Assembly: GCA_035498715.1 (NCBI GenBank)
Contig: DATJZV010000090.1
Coordinates: 5,237 to 69,236, forward strand
Reading direction: 5' to 3'
From: DASPSR01 sp035498715
GTDB taxonomy: Bacteria > Nitrospirota > UBA9217
DNA length: 64,000 bases
How positions within the stretch are numbered: the first letter of the stretch is position 1; each line of letters opens with the position of its first letter. Positions 56,773 through 64,000 of this stretch are shown here, in pieces. The notes below the pieces were generated by a model, which was not told where the DNA came from, searched no databases, and was given only the letters and a program-made list of their open reading frames with translations. Both the position numbers and the translations under genes were made by a program.

Positions 56773-56852
56773 GATACTGTCTTCTTCCGCCGCCTCCCCT
56801 CCTGCATGGGTAAATACATCAGGTCTCGAATATCTCCTTCTTGAAAAACAAA

Positions 56853-56875
56853 ACCACGAAAATCTTCTTCGTGGT
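56853..56875 (-). terminator. Intrinsic terminator after tiny gene A
   Basis: Minus strand reads ACCACGAA, a seven-base loop and TTCGTGGT, followed by TTTGTTTTT. A perfect eight-base stem with a strong T-tract, 48 bases after the stop of tiny gene A. Confidence 0.85.
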
Positions 56876-56923
56876 ATAGATTCAATTCTTAATGTATGGA
56901 TTTATATCCATCATATCACATAA

Positions 56924-56980
56924 TTATTTCTTTTTGGTGGTCTTTTTCGCTTTTTTTGCCGGGGCCTTCTTCGTCGCCAT
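56924..56980 (-). CDS. Tiny lysine-rich peptide gene A (18 residues)
   Basis: ATG at 56980 encodes MATKKAPAKKAKKTTKKK: 10 lysines in 18 residues, an H1-tail-like composition. AAAGGGGGTG, an unusually strong ribosome binding site, stands just upstream, and an intrinsic terminator follows. The same arrangement recurs in gene B 150 bases upstream, so both are likely translated. Such peptides could bind nucleic acid or polyanions; no function is established. Below usual annotation cut-offs, so probably missing from databases. Confidence 0.7.
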   Translation of the reverse strand: MATKKAPAKKAKKTTKKK

Positions 56981-57081
56981 GTATTCTTCACCCCCTTTCA
57001 TCAATGGAATAAGAGCTAGTAAGAGATATTTTATGAAGCCCGTAATCGTAATGAGGAAATAACAATTTTCATTCTTAAATA

Positions 57082-57107
57082 CGCCGGGGGCTTTCACGCC
57101 CCCGGCG
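57082..57107. terminator. GC-rich hairpin between the two tiny genes
   Basis: CGCCGGGGGC-TTTCAC-GCCCCCGGCG, a perfect ten-base stem, 29 bases past the stop of tiny gene B (minus strand) and about 100 bases before gene A. The following tract (TATTTAAG) is only moderately T-rich, so termination or attenuation are both possible. Confidence 0.65.
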
Positions 57108-57135
57108 GTCCCACATCAGGGACATCAAATAAAAA

Positions 57136-57198
57136 CTACTTCTTTTTGGTGGCTTTCTTCTTGGTCGCCTTCTTCTTGGCCTTCTTCTTGGCTGCCAT
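57136..57198 (-). CDS. Tiny lysine-rich peptide gene B (20 residues)
   Basis: ATG at 57198 encodes 20 residues that alternate alanine/threonine with lysine triplets: AAKKKAKKKATKKKATKKK after the Met. AAAGGGGGTG lies upstream, identical to gene A, with a similar leader. The peptide is a paralogue of A by composition and leader, indicating duplication of a translated unit. Alternatives: a leader peptide for a downstream gene, or a nucleoid-binding mini-protein. The HEPN gene ends 39 bases further upstream on the same strand. Confidence 0.7.
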   Translation of the reverse strand: MAAKKKAKKKATKKKATKKK

Positions 57199-57246
57199 TA
57201 TTTGTCCACCCCCTTTCGGCATACCGCGATTCTTACTTAAGCGGCC

Positions 57247-57732
57247 TTATCTTGAAACAAGCTGAGGTACATCATTCAGCAATGACATCTGCGAGTACTT
57301 TTCCTTGATCCTGCCAATCACCAGGGCGACAAACTCTTCTGCGTCTTTTATCGCCTGTCCAGCCTCATACTTTGATATGATGCGCCCAGCCTCTTCCATG
57401 AAGCTTTGATATTTTCTGCGCATCCGGTCAAATTTGTTGATCATGCTCTTGTACTGGCCCCCCAGGATAACTCCTGACGCCGTCACGACGGTCTTGTGCG
57501 TATCTCTGCTCCTGACCCCCTTGGGTCTGAACCCCTCGGACAGGATGAGAGCCCTCGCTGAGCGGGCCATGGCCTGATACGCTGCCGCAAACGCCCACTC
57601 ATCATCTTTATCCTGCAGGAGCTTGCTCGTTGCCAAGTCCCGTTCCGCCCGGCTCACCAGCTCGATGATCTCCGCGATTTCGGCGGTCCGTTCCTCAACG
57701 ATTCCCATTTCTTTTAGCGCGTTATAATTCAT
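57247..57732 (-). CDS. HEPN-domain protein (toxin-like partner of the nucleotidyltransferase)
   Basis: A 161-residue helical protein with a HEPN fold. The RX4H motif appears as RSRDTH near residue 85, the RNase active-site pattern of HEPN toxins. It overlaps the upstream nucleotidyltransferase gene by 11 bases. Encoded pairs of this kind (MNT/HEPN) act as toxin-antitoxin systems in which the nucleotidyltransferase modifies and silences the HEPN ribonuclease. Here the partner lacks catalytic aspartates, so silencing may be by binding. The ATG is three bases after AAGGAAG. Confidence 0.8.
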   Translation of the reverse strand: MNYNALKEMGIVEERTAEIAEIIELVSRAERDLATSKLLQDKDDEWAFAAAYQAMARSARALILSEGFRPKGVRSRDTHKTVVTASGVILGGQYKSMINKFDRMRRKYQSFMEEAGRIISKYEAGQAIKDAEEFVALVIGRIKEKYSQMSLLNDVPQLVSR

Positions 57733-58288
57733 CTTCCTTGCCTACCAGGAATATCTTTTTGCCTTTCAGTAACTCCCGGATGAACGGGTCTTTCGAATCC
57801 TTGCGTTTGCGGTACTCTTGCTCGTCAAAAACCAGATAATCTATCTCTCTCTTCAACTTTTCTTCCAAGCCCATCACCATGTCATTCAGTTCCGTGATGT
57901 TCGCCTGACCAATCACCATGAGGTTGATGTTGCTATCCTCTTTTTCTGACCCTTTAGCATATGAGCCATATATGAATGCCGTCTTAACCCCTTTCAAACG
58001 GGACAGAGATGCCTTCATTGCACCTTGTATCCCCGTGGTCTTGAAGATGAGGCCTTTCATTTCTGAGAAGATGGGAGAGCTTTTGTTAGCGAAGTAGTAT
58101 TTCTGCACACCCCGCTTCTCTCTTGCCAGAAGCCCTATCTTGACCAGATTGTCCAGTTCCCGCTTGATCCCGGCCGCATCCTTACCGATGTGGCGCGCGA
58201 TTTCTCTCAGATAGAACTTGTCATCCGGATTGTTAAAGAACAGGCCCAAAAGCTCCGCTCTTGTGGAAGAGAAGAGTTTTGTTAGCAC
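57722..58288 (-). CDS. Winged-helix MNT-type nucleotidyltransferase with SNINL in place of SDIDL
   Basis: A 188-residue protein from GTG 58288 (GAGGTG upstream; a longer frame opens at 58342). A winged-helix domain (about 8-70; FYLREIARHIGKDAAGIKRE) precedes a minimal nucleotidyltransferase fold: FIYGSYAKGSEKEDSNINLM near residue 110. Active members read GSxxxGxxxxxSDxDL; here both metal-binding aspartates are asparagines. The third acidic position (REIDYLVF) is kept. It is probably the antitoxin and operon regulator of the HEPN partner. The asparagine codons are AAC in both places, so no single base change explains it. Confidence 0.82.
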   Translation of the reverse strand: MLTKLFSSTRAELLGLFFNNPDDKFYLREIARHIGKDAAGIKRELDNLVKIGLLAREKRGVQKYYFANKSSPIFSEMKGLIFKTTGIQGAMKASLSRLKGVKTAFIYGSYAKGSEKEDSNINLMVIGQANITELNDMVMGLEEKLKREIDYLVFDEQEYRKRKDSKDPFIRELLKGKKIFLVGKEDEL

Positions 58289-58309
58289 GTTTTGTTCACC
58301 TCGTAGACA

Positions 58310-58339
58310 AATATACAACAAGAGTGTATGTTTTGTCAA
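58310..58339 (-). promoter_or_regulatory. Candidate sigma-70 promoter of the MNT/HEPN pair
   Basis: Minus-strand TTGACA (complement of 58334-58339), 18-base spacer and TATATT (complement of 58310-58315), close to the GTG. The -35 box lies inside the palindrome TTGTTGACAA, and TTGTCTA occurs twice nearby, both plausible autoregulatory sites for the winged-helix protein. Confidence 0.5.
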
Positions 58340-58342
58340 CAA

Positions 58343-58740
58343 GAAAAATTAAAAAATTACTTTTCCGTATGTTAGACAATTTATCAACAGCGAATTCAAA
58401 ACATATAATATTGGTACAAAATTTAATTGTTTTATAGCAATTAATGCAACTTTTATTGGTTATCGTTTCTGGACCAAGAGGAGACAAAAGAGCCGCAGAA
58501 AAAAGTTCGCTAATTTTATTGGTAATGTCAAAATAGATTATTTTAGAGAATTCCCCTGCAAACAGAAGGCATATAATTCTTTTCGCCCCTCTCGCCCTTC
58601 TACCCGCTGTGCCGGTGTTGCCACCAGAATACTGCGTTGATCTCTAGAAGCTCCGCGATTTTCTGCGCAAGCATGCATCTAAAAAGTCAACCCTCGAAAA
58701 GCTTCGCCGCGATAACTTGGCAGCAGCATGTAATTTCTCT
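58343..58740. other. AT-rich divergent intergenic region
   Basis: No gene. TTTTATTGGT is repeated at 58451-58460 and 58514-58523 (63 bases apart). It holds the regulatory space between the MNT/HEPN operon and the helicase gene. Confidence 0.4.
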
Positions 58741-58769
58741 TTGTCTCGTCGCGCCGCTTATGGTATACT
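58741..58769 (+). promoter_or_regulatory. Candidate sigma-70 promoter of the DEAD-box helicase
   Basis: TTGTCT (58741-58746), a 17-base spacer and TATACT (58764-58769) with an extended -10 TGG just before it. The ATG follows at 58819. Confidence 0.6.
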
Positions 58770-58818
58770 ACGCAAAACAGTTCGTTGACATAATGTCTTC
58801 AACAACGATCGGAGATGT

Positions 58819-60063
58819 ATGAGATTCAGTGAATTGGATCTTCCCTACGAAGTGCGACAAGGCATCGGGCACGCGGGATTCAGTATTTGCACACCGGTTC
58901 AGGAAGCGGTGATCCCCCGCGCCGTACGCGGTGAAGATATCGCAGCGCAGGCGCAGACCGGCACAGGCAAGACCGCGGCCTTTCTCATCTCGCTCTTCGC
59001 GAAGATGATCAGGAACCCGGTTCAAGATTGCGGAAACTCCCCTCAGGCCCTCATCATCGCACCAACCCGCGAGCTCGCGGACCAGATCTACCACGAGACA
59101 GAACGACTCGGCAAATTCACAGGCTTCCGTTTCCTCGCCGTTTACGGCGGTATCGATTATCAGAAGCAGATGGACACGCTCCAAAAGGGAGTTGACATTC
59201 TGATCGGGACGCCGGGCAGACTGATCGACTACTACAAGCAACGTGTCTACAGCCTCAAGAAGACCCGCTATCTGATCATCGATGAGGCGGACCGCATGTT
59301 CGACATGGGGTTCATCGACGACCTGCGGTACCTCATCAAGAAGATGCCACCCTATACCAAGCGCCAGTCCATGCTTTTCTCCGCTACGCTCTCGTACCGC
59401 GTAATGGAACTCGCCTATGAGCACATGAATCTCCCGGAAAAAATTTCGATCACTCCCGAGAAGGTCACCGTTGAGCAGGTGGAACAGGTCCTCTACCATG
59501 TGGGAAAGCATGAAAAGATCTCCCTTCTGCTCGGCCTCCTCAAACACGAGGCTCCGGATCGAGCCCTCGTCTTCGTGAACACACGCCGCGCTGCCGATAT
59601 GGTGGTCGAACGTCTGAACCGCAACGGCTGGAAAGTAGAGGCAATCACCGGCGATATCGTCCAAAAAAAGCGGCTCCGGATACTTGCGGACTTCAAAGAA
59701 GGAAAGCTCCCGGTCCTCGTAGCTACCGACGTTGCGAGCCGCGGCATCCATGTTGAAGGAGTGACCCATGTGATCAACTACGACCTCCCCCAGGACGCAG
59801 AGGATTATGTGCACCGCATCGGCCGCACCGGTCGCGCCGGCGCGACCGGTAAGGCCATAAGCCTAGCCGACGAGGAGTATGTCTATTCCCTGGAAGATAT
59901 AGAAAAATATATCGGCCAAAAGATCCCTGTCGAATGGGCCGATGAGGGGATGTATGTCCGGGAGATACGGAGAACATTAGAAGAGAAACAAAAAAGGAAC
60001 AGCGAGTATCAAACACGCCAATCCTCCGGCAGCCGCCGTCCACGATCCGGAACAAGACGGTAG
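58819..60063 (+). CDS. DEAD-box ATP-dependent RNA helicase
   Basis: A 414-residue cytoplasmic helicase of the RhlB/RhlE type. Motifs in order: AQAQTGTGKTAAFLISLF (I), PTRELADQI (Ia), DEADRMFDMGF (II), SATLS (III), ALVFVNTRRAAD (IV), ATDVASRGIHVEGVTHVINY (V) and HRIGRTGRAG (VI). The short C-terminal tail is Ser/Arg-rich (RQSSGSRRPRSGTRR), a likely RNA-binding tail. GGAG stands five bases before the ATG. It precedes the fatty-acid cluster but is transcribed from its own promoter. Confidence 0.95.
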   Translation: MRFSELDLPYEVRQGIGHAGFSICTPVQEAVIPRAVRGEDIAAQAQTGTGKTAAFLISLFAKMIRNPVQDCGNSPQALIIAPTRELADQIYHETERLGKFTGFRFLAVYGGIDYQKQMDTLQKGVDILIGTPGRLIDYYKQRVYSLKKTRYLIIDEADRMFDMGFIDDLRYLIKKMPPYTKRQSMLFSATLSYRVMELAYEHMNLPEKISITPEKVTVEQVEQVLYHVGKHEKISLLLGLLKHEAPDRALVFVNTRRAADMVVERLNRNGWKVEAITGDIVQKKRLRILADFKEGKLPVLVATDVASRGIHVEGVTHVINYDLPQDAEDYVHRIGRTGRAGATGKAISLADEEYVYSLEDIEKYIGQKIPVEWADEGMYVREIRRTLEEKQKRNSEYQTRQSSGSRRPRSGTRR

Positions 60064-60188
60064 AGGACCTTCTGCTCACGGCATGGTATAATAGAAATAG
60101 GAAGTATTTCGGATAATAAAAGTCCGAAATAATTCGCAGACTGCTGCAGCACAGCGAGAAAAACCATCGTCGTGCGCCGGAGTTCATG

Positions 60189-61889
60189 ATGGCTGCCGTA
60201 ATGACCAATACCGAGCATCCCTGGCTCAGATTCTATGAGGCTGGCGTACCGCCAACCATCAAGTATCCCGACATCACGCTGGGAGCGGTGCTGCACGAAA
60301 CAGCACTGAAATTCCCCGACCACACGTCACTCCTTTTCTACGGTAAGAAGACGACTTATGCTGAGCTCGATGCCCTCGCGAACCGGTTTGCGCATGCCCT
60401 CTCCGGCCTAGGGGTCAAGAAGGGCGACCGGGTAGCGCTCATGCTGCCGAACATCCCGCAAATGGTCATCGCCTACTATGGGACGCTCCGCCTCGGCGCC
60501 GTTGCCGTTCCGACAAACCCCCTCTATCATGAACACGAGCTTGAGATTCAGCTTAAGGACAGCGGTGCGGAGACGCTCGTGGCAGTCGATATGTTCTATC
60601 CCGTCATTTCCCGCATCCTGACCAGGACGAGCGTTAGACACGTGGTTCTCTGCGGCATCAAGGATTTTCTGCCATTTCCGTTGAACGCTCTGTACCCCAT
60701 AAAGGCGAGATTCGACAAACTGTGGGTCAGCGTAAGGCGGGTGCCTCCGATATACGATTTCATGGTCCTCATCAGGGATGAACCGGCGATCTCCGCGGGC
60801 CCGGCCGTGTCCCCGGGTGATACCGCGCTCCTGCAGTATACCGGCGGGACCACGGGAATACCGAAGGGAGCCATTCTCACCCACCGGAACTTGGTCGTGA
60901 ACGCAGTGCAGAGCAGGGTCTGGCTCACGCTCCACAATGAAGGAGAAACGGTCATCCTCGGCGTTATTCCCTTCTTCCATGTCTACGGCATGACCACCGC
61001 TATGAACCTCGGCATTCTTATCGGGGCGCAGCTGATCCTCCTCCCGAAATTCCATCCTAAGGAGGTGCTCCACTTCATCGACAAGTACCGGGCGGAGATA
61101 TTCCCCGGAATTCAGGCCATGTACCTTGCAATCGGTAACTATCCAAAGATCCGTAAGTATGACCTGACGTCACTGAAGGTTGCCATCAGCGGCGCAGGCC
61201 CGCTCATGCACGAAGTGCAGGAGCGGTTCGAGCACGTGACCCAAGCCAGGATCGTGGAGGGCTATGGACTATCCGAGGCGTCGCCCGTGACCCATGCTAA
61301 CCCGATCTTCGGCAAGCGGAAGATCGGCAGCATTGGCCTCCCTTGGCCTGACACCGAAGCCCGAATCGTCGACATCGAGACCGGCGAAAAAACCCTCCCC
61401 GTGGGCGAAATCGGAGAGCTCGTGCTAAGGGGACCGCAGGTCATGAAGGGCTATTGGAACAAACCTGAAGAGACAGCACATGCGTTGCGTAGCGGATGGC
61501 TCCACACCGGCGATATCGCCAAGATGGACGAAGACGGCTACTTCACCATCGTGGACCGCATCAAGGACATGATAAAGACCGTAGGCGAGAACGTGTACCC
61601 AAGGGAAGTCGAGGAGGTGCTGTTCATGCACCCCAAGGTAAAGGAAGCTGTCGTTGTTGGGATCCCTCAGGAGTTCTTGGGTGAAGAGATCAAGGCCTAT
61701 ATCGTACTCAAAGAGGGCGAGACCGCGACAGACGAGGAGATCATCCAATTTTGCCGGGAGCAACTTTCGAAGTTCAAGGTCCCAAAAGCGGTTGAGTTCC
61801 GCGAACATCTCCCGAAAACGCTCGTTGGCAAGGTAATGAGACGGGTCCTCAGGGATGAAGAACTGAAGAAGATGCAGGCAAAACAGTAA
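60189..61889 (+). CDS. fadD: Long-chain fatty acid-CoA ligase
   Basis: AMP-forming acyl-CoA synthetase of about 566 residues. It has the phosphate-binding loop YTGGTTGIPKGAILTHRNLV near residue 220, the A5-type motif EGYGLSEASPVTH, the TGDIAKMDEDGYFTIVDRIK hinge and the C-terminal lysine motif TLVGKVMRRVLRDEELKK. Two consecutive ATGs occur at 60186 and 60189; the second fits the GGAG better. It activates exogenous fatty acids for the thiolase and FadJ genes that follow. Confidence 0.93.
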   Translation: MAAVMTNTEHPWLRFYEAGVPPTIKYPDITLGAVLHETALKFPDHTSLLFYGKKTTYAELDALANRFAHALSGLGVKKGDRVALMLPNIPQMVIAYYGTLRLGAVAVPTNPLYHEHELEIQLKDSGAETLVAVDMFYPVISRILTRTSVRHVVLCGIKDFLPFPLNALYPIKARFDKLWVSVRRVPPIYDFMVLIRDEPAISAGPAVSPGDTALLQYTGGTTGIPKGAILTHRNLVVNAVQSRVWLTLHNEGETVILGVIPFFHVYGMTTAMNLGILIGAQLILLPKFHPKEVLHFIDKYRAEIFPGIQAMYLAIGNYPKIRKYDLTSLKVAISGAGPLMHEVQERFEHVTQARIVEGYGLSEASPVTHANPIFGKRKIGSIGLPWPDTEARIVDIETGEKTLPVGEIGELVLRGPQVMKGYWNKPEETAHALRSGWLHTGDIAKMDEDGYFTIVDRIKDMIKTVGENVYPREVEEVLFMHPKVKEAVVVGIPQEFLGEEIKAYIVLKEGETATDEEIIQFCREQLSKFKVPKAVEFREHLPKTLVGKVMRRVLRDEELKKMQAKQ

Positions 61890-61997
61890 CTATTGCCACG
61901 GATGTTCACGTACTGCCGTTGATGTAATATCTTCAGACATCGTAAAGTTATTCCGACGTGTTCATCTGTGACCAAATAATCATTGAGGCCGACAATT

Positions 61998-63281
61998 ATG
62001 AAGGACATCGCCATCATAGAGGGATTTCGCACCCCCTACGCCAAAGCCGGAGCAGCGCTCAAGGACGTCTCTGCCGTGGATCTCGGCGCAGCCGTCGTGA
62101 AAGAAGTTATGGTGCGCACGGGTATCGATCCACAAAAGATCGATGAGGTGATCATCGGCAACGCCGGCATGCCTGCCGAGGCCGCAAACATCGCACGGGT
62201 CATCGCGCTCCGCGCTGGCATCCCCGAACGCATACCAGCCTACAGCGTGCAGCGGAACTGCGCTTCAGGCATGCAGGCAGCTGCGAGCGCGTACGCCCAG
62301 ATCATCGCCGGCATGAGCGAGATCGTGCTCGTGGCCGGCGTGGAGTCCATGTCGAACTATTCCTTTTACATGACTAAGAAACTTCAGCACGCGATTGCAA
62401 CGGTTCAGCGCGCAAAGAACTTCAATGCAAAAGTCAAGGCAATCCTCGCGCTCAGGCCGCGTGATTTCGTTCCGGTCATCGGTCTTATAGAAGGCCTCAC
62501 CGACCCCGTCTCTGGACTCATTATGGGGCTCACTGCAGAGGTGCTCGTGCGTGATTTCGGCATTACGCGCAGAGAACAGGACGAACTTGCTCTCGAAAGC
62601 CATCGGCGCTGGACACGCGCGTTCGAGGCCGGAAAGTTTAAAAATGAGGTTATTCCCTTCTATGTGCCGCCGAAGTTCGAGCCCTTGGAAGAAGACGTCG
62701 GGCCGCGGAAGGATGAAACCATGGAGGCGCTTGGGAAGCTGAAACCATACTTCGACAGAAAATATGGAACGGTCACGGCGGGGAACTCGTCGCCAATAAC
62801 GGACGGGGCCGCTGCCGCCATTATCATGAGTGCAGACAAGGCCCGAGAGCTGGGATACAAAGCGCTCGGATATATCAAGGCCGTTGCTTTCGCCGGTTTC
62901 GACCCCTCCCGCATGGGCATCAGCCCGCTCTATGCCACGCACAAGGTGCTGAAGCTCACGGGAATGAAGCTAAAGGACATCGAACTCATCGAATTGAACG
63001 AGGCATTCGCCGCGCAGATCATTGCCGTCGAGCGTGCTGCAGTATCCAGGGACTATTTCGCCGAACATTTTCCGGGCGAGGAGCCGATTGGCGAATTCAG
63101 GCGCGATATCATGAATGTGAACGGCGGCGCCATTGCCGTGGGCCATCCCGTGGGATCATCGGGACTCCGGATCGTGCTCACGCTCCTCAAAGAAATGGCG
63201 CGTCGGGGTCTGTCCGTAGGCCTCGCAACCCTGTGCATCGGCGGCGGACAGGGCGGTGCGATGATCGTGGAAAGGAAGTAA
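61998..63281 (+). CDS. fadI: Thiolase (acetyl-CoA acyltransferase)
   Basis: About 427 residues. N-terminal block DIAIIEGFRTPYAKAG; active-site nucleophile cysteine in SVQRNCASGMQAAA (about 91); GNSSPITDGAAAAIIMS, ELNEAFAAQIIAVERAA, GGAIAVGHPVGSSGLRIVLT and the final CIGGGQGGAMIVERK catalytic loop with its second cysteine. ATG 61998 is preceded by GAGG. Beta-ketothiolase of the fatty-acid oxidation operon; FadI-type because it pairs with FadJ downstream rather than FadA with FadB. Confidence 0.92.
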   Translation: MKDIAIIEGFRTPYAKAGAALKDVSAVDLGAAVVKEVMVRTGIDPQKIDEVIIGNAGMPAEAANIARVIALRAGIPERIPAYSVQRNCASGMQAAASAYAQIIAGMSEIVLVAGVESMSNYSFYMTKKLQHAIATVQRAKNFNAKVKAILALRPRDFVPVIGLIEGLTDPVSGLIMGLTAEVLVRDFGITRREQDELALESHRRWTRAFEAGKFKNEVIPFYVPPKFEPLEEDVGPRKDETMEALGKLKPYFDRKYGTVTAGNSSPITDGAAAAIIMSADKARELGYKALGYIKAVAFAGFDPSRMGISPLYATHKVLKLTGMKLKDIELIELNEAFAAQIIAVERAAVSRDYFAEHFPGEEPIGEFRRDIMNVNGGAIAVGHPVGSSGLRIVLTLLKEMARRGLSVGLATLCIGGGQGGAMIVERK

Positions 63282-63345
63282 ATCGCTCGGCGACATTGAA
63301 AATTGTAAATTGAAGAGTGAAAAGCCCTATTTGAGGAAAGAACCC

Positions 63346-64000
63346 ATGTCAGCCTTCAGCTATGAGATAAACAAGGATGGAATCGCAATCCTCACCTTTG
63401 ACCTTCCGGGCGAGAAGATCAACAAGCTCACCGCGCCTGTAATGGAAGAACTTGACCGGATGCTTGGCGAGCTTGCCGCGAAAAAAGACATCAAGGCGCT
63501 CGTGTTCCGAAGCGGCAAAGAAGAGAGCTTCATTGTCGGTGCCGATATAGCCGAGATAAAGGCTATTACTGACACGGGGACAGGCGAACAGCTCGCACTC
63601 CGAGGCCAGACGATATTGAGTAAGCTGGAAACCCTTCCCTTCCCCACGGTGGCCGCAATCAACGGGCCTTGCATGGGCGGGGGGTTGGAGCTCGCTCTTG
63701 CCTGTACCTATCGGGTCCTTAGCAACGATCAGAGAACCGCGCTTGCGCTTCCTGAAGTCAGACTCGGCATCATCCCCGGCTTCGGCGGGACCCAGAGGCT
63801 GCCACGCCTTGTGGGCCTTACAAATGCGCTCAACATAACCCTGACCGGGAAATCGATCTATCCAAAAAAGGCAAGGGCGATAGGGCTTGCTGATGAAGTG
63901 ACGTACAAGGAAACGTTGCTCACGGTCGCCATAACGACAGCGATGAAAGCAATCGGGGAACCGCGTCCCGCAAAAGTCCGGGCACGTCGTTCATTTGTCA
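63346..64000 (+). CDS. fadJ: FadJ-type multifunctional beta-oxidation protein (partial, 5' end only)
   Basis: Open frame from ATG 63346 (GAGG nine bases upstream) to the window edge, 218 residues of an expected 700 or more. Only the enoyl-CoA hydratase domain is seen: SAFSYEINKDGIAILTFDL, the oxyanion segments SFIVGADIAEIKAI and NGPCMGGGLELALACTYRV, then LPEVRLGIIPGFGGTQRLPR with the catalytic glutamates. The NAD-binding dehydrogenase half lies beyond the window. It forms the third step of the fadD-fadI-fadJ cluster. Confidence 0.9.
   Translation, partial: MSAFSYEINKDGIAILTFDLPGEKINKLTAPVMEELDRMLGELAAKKDIKALVFRSGKEESFIVGADIAEIKAITDTGTGEQLALRGQTILSKLETLPFPTVAAINGPCMGGGLELALACTYRVLSNDQRTALALPEVRLGIIPGFGGTQRLPRLVGLTNALNITLTGKSIYPKKARAIGLADEVTYKETLLTVAITTAMKAIGEPRPAKVRARRSFV

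Overview
The window reads as a chromosomal segment of a Gram-negative, respiratory, anaerobe-type bacterium. I infer a Nitrospirota or Desulfobacterota-like lineage, from the mix of FdhE, pyruvate phosphate dikinase, DUF3786, TIGR02186/TauE proteins, cytochromes c, NtrC-type regulators, separate glycine-tRNA ligase subunits and large accessory gene content. This assignment comes from gene content only. There are no rRNA or tRNA genes and no CRISPR array. Most genes lie on the minus strand as short operons; plus-strand genes are a thioredoxin, a DUF3786 gene, marC plus a DUF202 gene, and the final helicase and fatty-acid block.

Layout: 1-5 kb holds a partial rtcA, a zinc-ribbon thioredoxin, fdhE, a di-haem cytochrome c peroxidase and a DsbA-like gene interrupted by one in-frame UGA exactly at the first active-site cysteine codon, most simply a selenoprotein with a U-P-H-C active site. 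5-12 kb is an acetate module: acs, actP, its small DUF485 partner, a DnaQ-like exonuclease and a cNMP/CBS/DUF294 protein. 12.5-16.8 kb has a BaiN/HI0933-type flavoprotein, a tiny di-haem cytochrome and two paralogous serine hydrolases of the beta-lactamase fold. 16.8-24.4 kb has a histidine kinase, a response regulator and a PEP-synthase-like protein with an unusual C-terminus, then two large proteins that fuse a GspE/MshE N-terminal-like domain to five DUF202 units built on strikingly regular arginine heptads. 24.6-28.8 kb has tatA and a universal-stress/TIGR02186/TauE operon behind a near-perfect sigma-54 promoter.

29-42 kb holds DUF3786, greB, an Rsm22-like methyltransferase, a TMTC-like TPR membrane protein and a glycosyltransferase, then a regulatory cluster: two NtrC-type regulators, a histidine kinase, a CbrA-like symporter-kinase and a 58-residue membrane protein coupled to it. 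42.7-52.3 kb holds marC, a DUF202 gene, a possible IS200/IS605 end remnant, a YrfG-like phosphatase, ribD, ppdK, glyS and glyQ. 52.5-58.3 kb holds a lipoprotein with five Ig-like repeats, a GH57 enzyme, ftsB, two tiny lysine-rich peptide genes and an MNT/HEPN pair whose nucleotidyltransferase has lost its catalytic aspartates. 58.8-64 kb is a DEAD-box helicase followed by a beta-oxidation cluster (acyl-CoA ligase, thiolase, start of a FadJ-type protein).

Functionally, acetate and fatty acids converge on acetyl-CoA (acs/actP and fad genes), with ppdK linking pyruvate and PEP. The selenoprotein candidate beside fdhE implies selenocysteine machinery elsewhere in the genome.
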